Assembly (NCBI GenBank): GCA_937927945.1
Contig: CALEYW010000015.1
Coordinates: 1 to 64,000, forward strand
Length of the DNA stretch: 64,000 bases
Reading direction: 5' to 3'
Source of the DNA: an uncultured candidate division WPS-2 bacterium
GTDB taxonomy: Bacteria; Vulcanimicrobiota; Vulcanimicrobiia; Vulcanimicrobiales; Vulcanimicrobiaceae
Position numbers and translations under genes: made by a program. The notes under the pieces were generated by a model that made no database searches, was not told the origin of the DNA, and saw only the letters and a program-made list of their open reading frames with translations. Position 1 is the stretch's first letter. The number at the start of each line of letters is the position of its first letter. Below are positions 47,621-55,593 of the stretch, piece by piece.

Positions 47621-49756
47621 ATGGACCGCTATCAGTCGGTCGCCGCGCACTTTTCCCGTCGCAGACTGCTCGCGATCGCGGTCTCCTTCGCCGCGGGGTT
47701 CACCTTCGTCTATCTCGGCGGGAACTTCGCCGGCGACGAAGCTCGCGACAGCGCCATCGTCGCCGCGTTCGGCGTTTTGCTGATCCCGCTCGTGCAGACA
47801 TATGCCTTGAAGCGCGTGCTCGCGCCGGTTCGGCAGGCGATCCTCACCGGGAAGGGCGACGCAGCGCGCATCAGCGCTTCATTGCGACGGCTGGTTCCGC
47901 GTTTCGTCGCGGCGTGGGCGGCATCGTTCCTGATCATTACCGGGATCGGCTGCGTCGGAGGAAATATCCTCGCGCAGCAGCCGCCGACCCAGAATCTCAC
48001 GGTCGCCTTGATCGGCGCGGTGCTCTGCTGGCTGATGTACGCGACGATGCTCGGCCTGGCGTTCGAAGAAGCGCTGGCGGGGTTCGACGTCCTCGCCGCG
48101 GAGGCGCTCGGCGCGACCGTTCCGGTTCCGCGCGTCACGACCGGCGGGATCGCCGGACGGATCGCGCTGGTGATCGGAACGACGGTCGCGTTCGTCACCG
48201 CGGTGACCGGGATCGTCACCGTTCGCGGCAACGGCGGCGCTTTCGCGTTCGCGCTCACCGGCGCGATCGTCGTCGTGTACTCGATGCTCGCGGCACGATT
48301 TCTCGCCGAATCCATCGCCAAGCCGCTCTCGCTGATCGCGCGCGCGCTCGACCGCGTCGCCGACGGCGATCTCGAAGCACTGGCGGACCTGCGGACGTTG
48401 CCGCGCGTTCCGCACGAGGCAGGCGTCGTGCTGCACGCCCTCGCCGGCGCGGAGAACTCGCTGCGCGAAACGTCCGGCGCGGCGGTCAGGCTCGCGGGCG
48501 GCGACCTCGCGACGCGGGTCGAGGCGCGCTCGCCCGGCGACTTCCTGGGCCGCGCGCTGGCGTCGCTGCTCGGCGCAGTGCGCGACGTCCTCTCCGATGC
48601 GCGCGGCGCGGCGACCGCCCTCGACGACGGTTCTTCGAAGGCGGACACGAACGCCGGACGGCTGCGGACGGTGGCGAATTCGATCTCGGACGATCTGCGC
48701 GCGACGTCTGCGAGCGTCGAAGAGCTGGAACGTTCGACCGCCGAATCCGGCGCGGCGAGCGTCGACCTCGCGAACGCGGTCGCCGAGGTCCGCATGTCGG
48801 CCGATCAGCTCGAAGATACCGTGCGCACCACAGCGGCCGCGCTCGAGGAGCTGGCGCATTCGGTGGACCGCGGGGGTGAGATCGCCCACGCGATTCGGGC
48901 GCTGGCGCATTCCGCGGTCGCGGCGGCCGGCGACGGCGCCGGCGCGCTGGTCCGTGCGACGGCGTCGGGCGAACGCGCTGCCGGTGCGATGGCAACCACG
49001 CTGGAGGGGATCGAAGCGCTCCACCACGCGTCGGAACGGATCGGCGACATCACCGAGACGATCGACGAAATCGCGGACCAGACGAACCTGCTCGCGCTCA
49101 ACGCCGCGATCGAGGCCGCGCGCGCCGGCGAGCACGGCCGCGGTTTCGCCGTCGTCGCGCACGAGATCCGCGGCCTCGCGTCGCGCGCAGCACGCGCTAC
49201 CGCCGAGATCGCCGCGGTGATCGCGGACGTCCAGAAGCGCACTGCCATCGCGGTCGCTTCTACGCGCGACGGCGACACGGCGGCGCGGACGGCGCGCGAC
49301 GCGACCTCGTCCGCCGCGTCGGCACTCGACTCGATCCGCACCAACGTCGGCCAGGTCGCCCGTCAGCTCGACGACGTCGGGCGCGCGAACGACGAGCAAC
49401 GATCCACGACGGACTCCCTGATTCGCGCCACGACCGCCGTGCGCGAGCAAGCCGCGCGCAATCGCAGCGTCGCGGAGAGTCTGGGCGCACTGGCCGAGCA
49501 GCTCGCGCGCGCGGCGGCCGAGGGCGCCGGTGCCTCCACCCACACCCGCCAACGCGTCGCGGCGCTCGTCCAGGCCGGCGAAGACGTCACGATCGAAGCC
49601 GGCGCGCTCGCCGCGCTCACCGCGAACCTCCGCGACGCCTCCGCGCAGCTCACCGCCGCCATCGCCCGCTTCCACAACGGCGAGGCGCGCGACGGGAAGA
49701 CCAATTTCGCCACGGTTCCGAGTCAAAGCGCGCTGACGACGAGCGCCTCCGGCTAG
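47621..49756 (+). CDS. Methyl-accepting chemotaxis-type receptor without periplasmic sensor domain
   Basis: The 711-residue protein has about six hydrophobic segments in residues 15-235 and no sizeable extracytoplasmic loop, so sensing must be intramembrane or cytoplasmic. HAMP-like regions follow (LAARFLAESIAKPLSLIARALDRVADGDL reduced to the SIAKPLS start near 228). The long signalling coiled coil comes next. The hairpin tip DEIADQTNLLALNAAIEAAR with GRGFAVVAHEIRGLA is intact, so CheW/CheA coupling is expected. The gene follows the PilZ gene closely, but no che genes are present here. Confidence 0.9.
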   Translation: MDRYQSVAAHFSRRRLLAIAVSFAAGFTFVYLGGNFAGDEARDSAIVAAFGVLLIPLVQTYALKRVLAPVRQAILTGKGDAARISASLRRLVPRFVAAWAASFLIITGIGCVGGNILAQQPPTQNLTVALIGAVLCWLMYATMLGLAFEEALAGFDVLAAEALGATVPVPRVTTGGIAGRIALVIGTTVAFVTAVTGIVTVRGNGGAFAFALTGAIVVVYSMLAARFLAESIAKPLSLIARALDRVADGDLEALADLRTLPRVPHEAGVVLHALAGAENSLRETSGAAVRLAGGDLATRVEARSPGDFLGRALASLLGAVRDVLSDARGAATALDDGSSKADTNAGRLRTVANSISDDLRATSASVEELERSTAESGAASVDLANAVAEVRMSADQLEDTVRTTAAALEELAHSVDRGGEIAHAIRALAHSAVAAAGDGAGALVRATASGERAAGAMATTLEGIEALHHASERIGDITETIDEIADQTNLLALNAAIEAARAGEHGRGFAVVAHEIRGLASRAARATAEIAAVIADVQKRTAIAVASTRDGDTAARTARDATSSAASALDSIRTNVGQVARQLDDVGRANDEQRSTTDSLIRATTAVREQAARNRSVAESLGALAEQLARAAAEGAGASTHTRQRVAALVQAGEDVTIEAGALAALTANLRDASAQLTAAIARFHNGEARDGKTNFATVPSQSALTTSASG

Positions 49757-49766
49757 CACAACGAAA

Positions 49767-49797
49767 AGGCCGGCACCGCTTCACGCCGTCCCGGCCT
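49767..49797. terminator. Hairpin after the chemoreceptor gene
   Basis: AGGCCGG and CCGGCCT pair across a 17-base loop that includes a smaller imperfect stem. It lies between the chemoreceptor gene and the convergent R3H-AAA gene and probably serves both. Confidence 0.5.
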
Positions 49798-49838
49798 CGT
49801 CGCATGGGGTCAGTGCGTCGCCTAAGCGACGCTGTCGA

Positions 49839-51422
49839 TTACACGTCCGGGCCCTTGAAGATCCGAACGCGGCGGTTCGGCTCGAGGCCCGTCGAGCGGG
49901 ATTGGACGCGGTACCGCTCCGCCAATTGATGCTGCATCCGCCGGATGTACGAGGTCTGCGGCGTCAACTCGACGGCGCGGCTGTCGAGCAGCACCTGGTA
50001 GACGGCTTCCTCGGCTTCGCGCATCGCGATCTCTTCGACGTCGAGCGAGGGCAGGTTGAAGACGTCCTTGAGCGCGCTCTGGATCTGCGTGGTCGTGTTC
50101 GTCTTGATCGAGTAGATCGGGATGTTTTCGGTCGCGATTTGTTTGAGCCGATCGGACTCTTTGCGCTCGAGCGTCTTGAGCGTCAGCACGACGTCAGCGT
50201 CGTCCCACTTGCGCGCGATCGAGGCGTGAACCCGGAGGTTGTGCACCGCCCGCTCGATCTTGTTGCGCGAGACGCCGTACGGGAAGATCATCAGCGGCTT
50301 CGCATCGTCCGGCACCGGCTCGCCGGTCGCTCCGAAGAGCGCCATGTCGTCGTCGCGCGGCTGCTGCGGCAGCGCGCGCACTTTTTCCGAGGCGACCGCT
50401 TCGGGGTTGGCCTGCTGCAGGATGTCGATCGCGCCGCCGGCCGTGCGCTGACGCACTTCCGGTTGCGGTGTGTACCCGCGCAGCAGCGCATCGACGACGC
50501 CGCCCACCTCGAGGTGGATGGCGAGCCGGTCGCGGTCGTGGATTTCGACGACGACGTCGAACGTCGGCGGCTGCTTGCGCTCGAGCACCGTCTTGCGCGT
50601 TCCGCGCCGGCGCGCTTCCTCGTCGGAGAGCGTCACCGCGCTGATTCCGCCCAAGAGGTCGGAGAGCGTCGGATTCATCAGGAGGTTCTCGAGCGTCTGA
50701 CCGTGCGCGGTGCCGATCAACTGCACGCCGCGCTCGGCGATCGTACGGGCCGCGAACGCCTCCGCTTCCGTTCCGATCTCGTCGATGACGATCACCTGCG
50801 GCATGTGATTCTCGACCGCTTCGATCATCACGTTGTGCTGCAGGTGCGGGTCGGGAACCGGCATGCGGCGCGAATGGCCGATGCCGTGATGCGGAACGTC
50901 GCCGTCACCGGCGATCTCGTTCGATGTGTCGACGATCACGACGCGCTTGCGGTCTTCCGCCAGCACGCGCGCGCATTCGCGCAGCATCGTCGTTTTGCCG
51001 ACGCCGGGCCTCCCCAACAGGCAAATCGATTTTCCGCTGCGGATGACGTCGAGCACGATGTCGATCGTGCCGTACACGGCGCGACCGACGCGGCACGTCA
51101 GCCCGACGATCCGTCCGGTGCGATTGCGGATAGCGCTGATGCGATGCAGCGTTTGCTCGATGCCGGCGCGGTTGTCGCCGCCGAAAGGCGACAAGCGTGC
51201 GGTGACGTGCGCGATGTCTTCCGCGGTGACCGCCGTGTCCCCAAGGAACACGAAGTCATCTTCAAAGCGCGCTTCGGGCGGGCGGCCCAGATCGAGCACG
51301 ACTTCGATGACGCGGTCAAGGTGTGGAAGACGGACGAGCGCTTGGCGGAGCGGGAGGGGGAAGATGTCCAGGAGCTGCGTGAGCTCCCAGTTCGGCACGA
51401 AGGACTCGGCGTTAACGGCCAA
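49839..51422 (-). CDS. R3H-domain AAA ATPase, SpoIIIAA/Ycf45-like
   Basis: The 527-residue protein opens with a domain related to SpoIIIAA/stage III sporulation ATPases. Its AAA core has Walker A LLGRPGVGKTTMLRE (about residue 134), then VVIVDTSNEIAGDGD and Walker B QVIVIDEIGTEAEA. GTAHGQTLENLLMNPTL is also a family mark. The C-terminal R3H domain (about 470-527, RRMQHQLAERY with the Arg-x3-His pair) should bind single-stranded nucleic acid. The start is TTG at 51422 with GAGGAG five bases upstream; longer frames have no ribosome site. Relatives occur in Firmicutes, cyanobacteria, plastids and Chloroflexota. The exact role is unknown. Confidence 0.88.
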   Translation of the reverse strand: MAVNAESFVPNWELTQLLDIFPLPLRQALVRLPHLDRVIEVVLDLGRPPEARFEDDFVFLGDTAVTAEDIAHVTARLSPFGGDNRAGIEQTLHRISAIRNRTGRIVGLTCRVGRAVYGTIDIVLDVIRSGKSICLLGRPGVGKTTMLRECARVLAEDRKRVVIVDTSNEIAGDGDVPHHGIGHSRRMPVPDPHLQHNVMIEAVENHMPQVIVIDEIGTEAEAFAARTIAERGVQLIGTAHGQTLENLLMNPTLSDLLGGISAVTLSDEEARRRGTRKTVLERKQPPTFDVVVEIHDRDRLAIHLEVGGVVDALLRGYTPQPEVRQRTAGGAIDILQQANPEAVASEKVRALPQQPRDDDMALFGATGEPVPDDAKPLMIFPYGVSRNKIERAVHNLRVHASIARKWDDADVVLTLKTLERKESDRLKQIATENIPIYSIKTNTTTQIQSALKDVFNLPSLDVEEIAMREAEEAVYQVLLDSRAVELTPQTSYIRRMQHQLAERYRVQSRSTGLEPNRRVRIFKGPDV

Positions 51423-51458
51423 CGTGTCTCCTCGTCGACGTCTGTCGATATCGATTGT

Positions 51459-51493
51459 CCGTCGCGGTCCCCGTCGTCGGCGATCCGCGACGG
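51459..51493. promoter_or_regulatory. Inverted repeat in the R3H-AAA / MaoC intergenic region
   Basis: CCGTCGCGG and CCGCGACGG form a perfect 9-bp inverted repeat with a 17-base spacer, 37 bases upstream of the TTG start. It could be an operator or a leader hairpin. The rest of the 234-base gap shows no gene or clear promoter. Confidence 0.35.
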
Positions 51494-51656
51494 AAGAGAA
51501 AGTTCCGCTCCGCCCGATCTGATACCTGGAACATTTGTGGTCCAAATACCCCGTTACCGAGGGTTCGTTTCGGTCGCTCGGCCCTAAAGATCGCCGGGCG
51601 GCGGCCGATAAGCCGGGGCCTGGAGAGTCGGCCCGGCCGACGGCGAAAGCGCCCGC

Positions 51657-52127
51657 ATGCCCGTAAGATACCTCGAGGATTTTCCTGAAGGCTCGGTCGC
51701 CGAGTTCGACGGCGTACACGTCACCGCCGAAGAGATCGTCGCGTTCGCAAAACGGTACGATCCGCAGCCGTTTCACGTGGATCCCCAGGCGGCGAAGCGC
51801 TGGCCGTACGGCGGGCTGATCGCGAGCGGCTGGCACACGTGCGCCATGGCGATGCGAGCGCTGGTCGACGAGTTCATCGATTGTGAGACGAGTCTCGGTT
51901 CGCCCGGACTCGGTCCCATCCGCTGGAAGCTCCCGGTTCGTCCAGGCGACGTGCTGCGCGTGCGCGTGCGAGTGACCGAGAACCGGCGTTCGCAGAGCAA
52001 ACCCGACCGCGGCACGCTGGTCTTCGAAGTCGACGTGCTCAATCAGAACGACGAGCTCGTGATGACGATCGAGAACTGGATCGCGATGGTGCGCGCCCGC
52101 CCGAATCTCGCCGTAGACGCGGTTTAG
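51657..52127 (+). CDS. MaoC-like (R)-specific enoyl-CoA hydratase
   Basis: This 156-residue single hot-dog-fold domain contains the hydratase catalytic pair in RYDPQPFHVDPQAA (Asp and His). GGLIASGWHTCAMAMR, the MaoC signature, follows. Such enzymes hydrate enoyl-CoA in beta-oxidation, PHA precursor supply or other acyl-CoA routes. The ATG at 51657 is used. Its last four bases overlap the convergent nitronate monooxygenase gene. Confidence 0.88.
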   Translation: MPVRYLEDFPEGSVAEFDGVHVTAEEIVAFAKRYDPQPFHVDPQAAKRWPYGGLIASGWHTCAMAMRALVDEFIDCETSLGSPGLGPIRWKLPVRPGDVLRVRVRVTENRRSQSKPDRGTLVFEVDVLNQNDELVMTIENWIAMVRARPNLAVDAV

Positions 52128-53104
52128 CCCGCGCGCAGCGGTGAACGTTCGGCCAGCAGCGTGTTGCGGGCGTCGTCGTACTCGCGCGTCAGCCGCTCCA
52201 CGAGCTCGCCGGCGGTCGGGATGCGGTCGATCGCACCGATCCCTTGGCCCGAGCCCCAAATGTCGCGCCAAGCTTTGGCCTCGCGATCGGTGCCGAAGTT
52301 CATCTTCGACGGATCGCTTTCCGGAAGGTTCTCCGGATCCAGCCCGGCGCGCTCGATCGACTTGCGCAGATAGTTTCCGTGCACGCCGGTGAAGAGGTTC
52401 GTGTAGATGATGTCCTGCGCGCTCGAGGCGACGATCGACTCTTTGTAGAGATCGGGCGCGTGCGCTTCCTGGGTCGCGATGAAGGCCGAACCGACGTACC
52501 CGAAGTCCGCCCCCATCGCGCGCGCGGCGAGCACCGCGCGGCCGTTCGCGATCGCGCCCGAAAGGGCCAGCGGACCGTCGAACCACGCGCGAATTTCCTG
52601 CACCAGCGCGAACGGCGACCACGTTCCCGCGTGCCCGCCCGCGCCGGCGGCGACCGCGATCAAGCCGTCGGCGCCCTTCTCGATCGCTTTGTGCGCGAAA
52701 GCGACGTTGATGATGTCGTGCAGGACGACGCCGCCGTAGGAATGGATCGCGGCGTTCACTTCGGTCCGCGCGCCGAGCGACGTGATCACGATCGGCACGC
52801 GGTGCTTCACGCACACGTCGAGATCGTGCATGAGCCGGTCGTTCGATTTGTGCACGATCAGGTTCACCGCGAACGGCGCCGCCGGCCGCTCGGGATGCGC
52901 GGCATCGTGCTCGGCCAACTCGCGCTCGATCCGTTCGAGCCATTCCTCGAGTGCCGGCGCCGGCCGCGCGTTGAGCGACGGGAACGCCCCGATCACGCCG
53001 GCTTTGCATTGGGCGAGGACCAGATCCGGCTGCGAGATGATGAACAAGGGAGCGCCGATCACCGGGACGGCCAGGCGATCGAGCGAGAGCGCGGCGGGAA
53101 GCAT
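52124..53104 (-). CDS. Nitronate monooxygenase (FMN, 2-nitropropane dioxygenase family)
   Basis: This TIM-barrel flavoprotein of 326 residues has the family segments VIGAPLFIISQPDLVLAQ, ADGLIAVAAGAGGHAG (FMN phosphate region with the catalytic His) and LSGAIANGRAVLAARAMGADFGYVG. It oxidises toxic nitronates or acts as a related flavin reductase. It starts at ATG 53104 and stands alone, convergent with the MaoC gene. Confidence 0.9.
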   Translation of the reverse strand: MLPAALSLDRLAVPVIGAPLFIISQPDLVLAQCKAGVIGAFPSLNARPAPALEEWLERIERELAEHDAAHPERPAAPFAVNLIVHKSNDRLMHDLDVCVKHRVPIVITSLGARTEVNAAIHSYGGVVLHDIINVAFAHKAIEKGADGLIAVAAGAGGHAGTWSPFALVQEIRAWFDGPLALSGAIANGRAVLAARAMGADFGYVGSAFIATQEAHAPDLYKESIVASSAQDIIYTNLFTGVHGNYLRKSIERAGLDPENLPESDPSKMNFGTDREAKAWRDIWGSGQGIGAIDRIPTAGELVERLTREYDDARNTLLAERSPLRAG

Positions 53105-53150
53105 CGCGCGCCAGCTTCAGGTTACGCCGTCCGGCACCCTGGGACCGATC

Positions 53151-53789
53151 TCACAGCATCACGAGACCGAGCCGGATACCCAGGGTGACGGCCTCCGTGC
53201 GCGTCGTCGCGCCGAGCTTTCCGAGGATCGCGGCGACGTGCGCCTTGACCGTGTTTTCGGAGATCGCGAGGCGCTCGGCGACGCGGCGGTTCGAGAGCCC
53301 GCGCGCGAGCATGATGAGGACCTGATGCTCGCGATCGGTCAGCGGTTCGGGAAGGGCTGCGGCGCGGGTGGTCGCGAGCGGAGCGGGCGTTTCGCGTGCG
53401 CCCGGGTCGAGCACGAGGAGCCCGGCGAGCACGGCCGCGATCGCCGCGACGATCTCCGCCGCGTCGCTCTGGCGCGCCAGCACGCCCGCCGCGCCCGCCC
53501 GCAGCGCGGCGAACGCGATCTCGGCGTGCGGATCGTCGACGAACAGCAGCGTCGGGACGGCGAATCCCGCCGCGACCGCGGCATATGCGTCGCGCGAGCC
53601 GGCGGCGTCGTGCAGCACGACGTCCGCCGCCTCGCGCGTGACGATTTCGACCCGGCTGCCGAGGGCAGCCGTCAGGCGCTCGCGCGCCGGACCCGCAGCG
53701 TCGATCGCGACCCGCGCGCGCTCAGGCAGCGCGAGCGCTCGCAGCCTCTCGCGGTATCGGGATCGCCAGAGCGACCCCGCCGCGGACAA
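53151..53789 (-). CDS. LuxR-type response regulator with atypical receiver
   Basis: The C-terminal part is a clear LuxR/NarL helix-turn-helix (LTDREHQVLIMLARGLSNRRVAERLAISENTVKAHVAAIL). The N-terminal ~120 residues follow the receiver fold, and the aspartate at the phosphoacceptor position is kept (DVVLHDA). The usual Asp/Glu pair is a single Asp, the conserved Thr/Ser is Val (LLFVDD) and the Lys is replaced (GVLARQ). Normal phosphorelay switching is therefore doubtful. The frame opens at TTG 53789, overlapping the protease gene by 68 bases; a CTG at 53729 would remove most of the overlap. It is the third gene of an operon with two proteases. Confidence 0.8.
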   Translation of the reverse strand: MSAAGSLWRSRYRERLRALALPERARVAIDAAGPARERLTAALGSRVEIVTREAADVVLHDAAGSRDAYAAVAAGFAVPTLLFVDDPHAEIAFAALRAGAAGVLARQSDAAEIVAAIAAVLAGLLVLDPGARETPAPLATTRAAALPEPLTDREHQVLIMLARGLSNRRVAERLAISENTVKAHVAAILGKLGATTRTEAVTLGIRLGLVML

Positions 53790-54516
53790 CCTCGAGCGAA
53801 CCGGCGAAGCGCAGCCGCTCGGCGTCGCGCGCCAGCACGACGTCCCCGACGATCAGCCCCGCGCGGGCGGCGCGGCTGCCCGGTTCGACCGCCACGATCA
53901 GCAGCGCCTCACGACGATCGCGCAGGACCACCGGGACGAGACGCACGCCCAGCCGGGCCGGCGCGCCCTCCTCCGCCGCGAAGCGCTGCACGTCGTCGCT
54001 GGGGACCGCAAGCGCCAGCCCGCCCGCGACCATGCTGTTGATCCCGACTACGCGGCCGTGGACATCGGCCAGCGGCCCGCCCGAATTGCCCGGCGCCAAT
54101 CGCAGGTCGGCCTGGACGAAGCGGCGCGGACCGCGGCCGACGGCCGCATGCGCGATCCCCATCGTCAGGGCATTCGGTATCCCCAGCGGATGTCCGACTG
54201 CGACCAGCACTTCGCCGACCCGCAGCGTCGTGGGGTCGCGCACCTCGACGGGCGCAAGCCCATCGGCGTCGATCTTCAGCAGGGCAAGATCTCGGCGCTC
54301 GTCACGCCGCACGACACGCGCCGCGAAACGGCGCTCGTCAGCCAGCACGACCTCGGCCCGCGCGCTGCGGGCGACATGCGCGTTGGTGATGATCGTGCCG
54401 TCGGTGCTCCAGACGACGCCCGAGCCGGCACCCGCGCGTCCGAGGCGCACGGCGACCGTGCTGGCACGCAGCCGCTCGCCCAGCGTCTCCAGATCGCGTT
54501 CCACCGTTCCCGGCAT
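53722..54516 (-). CDS. HtrA-like S1C serine protease, cytoplasmic, with PDZ domain
   Basis: The 264-residue product is a trypsin-fold protease with a complete triad: His in ITNAHVARS, Asp in DLALLKIDA and Ser in LAPGNSGGPLAD. A C-terminal PDZ-like domain follows (about 185-250, VEPGSRAARAGLIVGDVV). There is no signal peptide or membrane anchor, unlike DegP or DegS, so it probably works in the cytoplasm. The ATG overlaps the stop of the first protease gene as TGATG. Confidence 0.88.
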   Translation of the reverse strand: MPGTVERDLETLGERLRASTVAVRLGRAGAGSGVVWSTDGTIITNAHVARSARAEVVLADERRFAARVVRRDERRDLALLKIDADGLAPVEVRDPTTLRVGEVLVAVGHPLGIPNALTMGIAHAAVGRGPRRFVQADLRLAPGNSGGPLADVHGRVVGINSMVAGGLALAVPSDDVQRFAAEEGAPARLGVRLVPVVLRDRREALLIVAVEPGSRAARAGLIVGDVVLARDAERLRFAGSLEVVRGGVALAIPIPREAASARAA

Positions 54517-55394
54517 CAGCGATCGTGCTCCGGCCGCTCGCCGACGGTCACCTGCACCTGGTGCGGCGCTCCGGCGCGGCGAATCGCCAGCACGATGGGG
54601 TTGCCGACCGTGTCCGAGCCCAGTTGCGAGTGGACGTCGTCCGCATCCTCGACCGGCGTCGATCCGATCGCGGTGATCACGTCACCGACGAGCAGCCCGC
54701 CGCGGTCGGCCGGACCGCCGAGTTCCACGCCGAGCACGATCGCACCGCCGCTGATCGCCTGCAGCGCGACGCCGAGATACCCGCGCGGCAGACGGCCGCC
54801 GCGCGCTAACAGTGCTTCGACGACGCGTTGAATCGTCGAGGCCGGAACCGCCAGCGTTTGGCGGCGCGAAAGACCAGCAGTGTTCAATCCGAGCACCGCG
54901 CCGCTCGCGTCGATCAGGGGACTGCCGGAAAAGCGCGGATACAACGTGAGATCGGGGCGCACGAAGCGGTCGATCTCGCCGCCGTGCCACGTCCGCCACG
55001 CCGCGCCCACCGCGCTGAGCACACCCATCGACGCGGCGAGATCGCCGTCGTCGTCGCGCGCCACCGCCAGCGCGATCGCGCCGACTCGCAACGCCTCGTC
55101 GCCCGCAAAAGCGAGCGGCGTACCCGGCTGCTCGACGCGCAGCAGCGCTAGGTCGGTCGAAGGATCGCGCCCGGCGATCGTCGCCGCTTCGGCGGCACCC
55201 CCGGCGCGCACGATCTCGACCTCGTCGCTCTCGAGCGTGTGATCCGCGGTGAGGATCAGATTCGGACGAACGAAGAACCCGCTCGAACCGAGACGCTGAC
55301 GAGCCTCGACCGCGACGACACCGGCCGAGACCCGTTCGATCGTCGTCGCGATGTCATTGGAGAGCGCGGCGAGCGCGCCCGTTTCGATAGCCAT
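54516..55394 (-). CDS. HtrA-like S1C serine protease, divergent oxyanion region, with PDZ domain
   Basis: The 292-residue paralogue heads the operon. The triad His is in LILTADHTLES and the Asp in STDLALLRVEQ. The serine region reads YPRFSGSPLID where GNSGGPL is expected, so the nucleophile is kept but the residues before and after it that shape the oxyanion hole are altered. A PDZ domain follows (about 200-285, RGYLGVAL ... GGLLVGDVITAI). It has no signal peptide. Activity may be low or specialised; a partner role for the second protease is possible. Confidence 0.85.
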   Translation of the reverse strand: MAIETGALAALSNDIATTIERVSAGVVAVEARQRLGSSGFFVRPNLILTADHTLESDEVEIVRAGGAAEAATIAGRDPSTDLALLRVEQPGTPLAFAGDEALRVGAIALAVARDDDGDLAASMGVLSAVGAAWRTWHGGEIDRFVRPDLTLYPRFSGSPLIDASGAVLGLNTAGLSRRQTLAVPASTIQRVVEALLARGGRLPRGYLGVALQAISGGAIVLGVELGGPADRGGLLVGDVITAIGSTPVEDADDVHSQLGSDTVGNPIVLAIRRAGAPHQVQVTVGERPEHDR

Positions 55395-55461
55395 GTCCGC
55401 ATGCTACGCCCGCAGTGGGCCGCCCGCATCACCCGATCGGGTTACGACGGTAGCGAAACGT

Positions 55462-55489
55462 GAGCGCGAGACGGTATTTCGTCGCGCTC
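55462..55489. repeat. Inverted repeat in the gap upstream of the protease operon
   Basis: GAGCGCGA and TCGCGCTC form an 8-bp stem with a 12-base loop within a 199-base gap. That gap is otherwise without a recognisable gene. It may be a transcription terminator for the gene at 55594 reading toward it, or chance in GC-rich DNA. Confidence 0.35.
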
Positions 55490-55593
55490 GGCGCGCAACC
55501 CGGTTGTCGTTCGAAGAGATCCGTGCGCTTGTTTCCGCTGGACGACGCGAGCATGACGCCCGTCACCGAGCGTTGCGAGCATGAAGCGCCGTT

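Noticed and set aside
51423..53009. An extension of the R3H-AAA protein across the MaoC and nitronate monooxygenase genes
   Set aside because: The upstream part is Arg-rich and antisense to well-supported genes; the TTG at 51422 has a proper ribosome site.
55351..55584. A 77-residue plus-strand open frame in the gap before the protease operon
   Set aside because: No ribosome site and no conserved pattern, and the first part is antisense to the protease gene.
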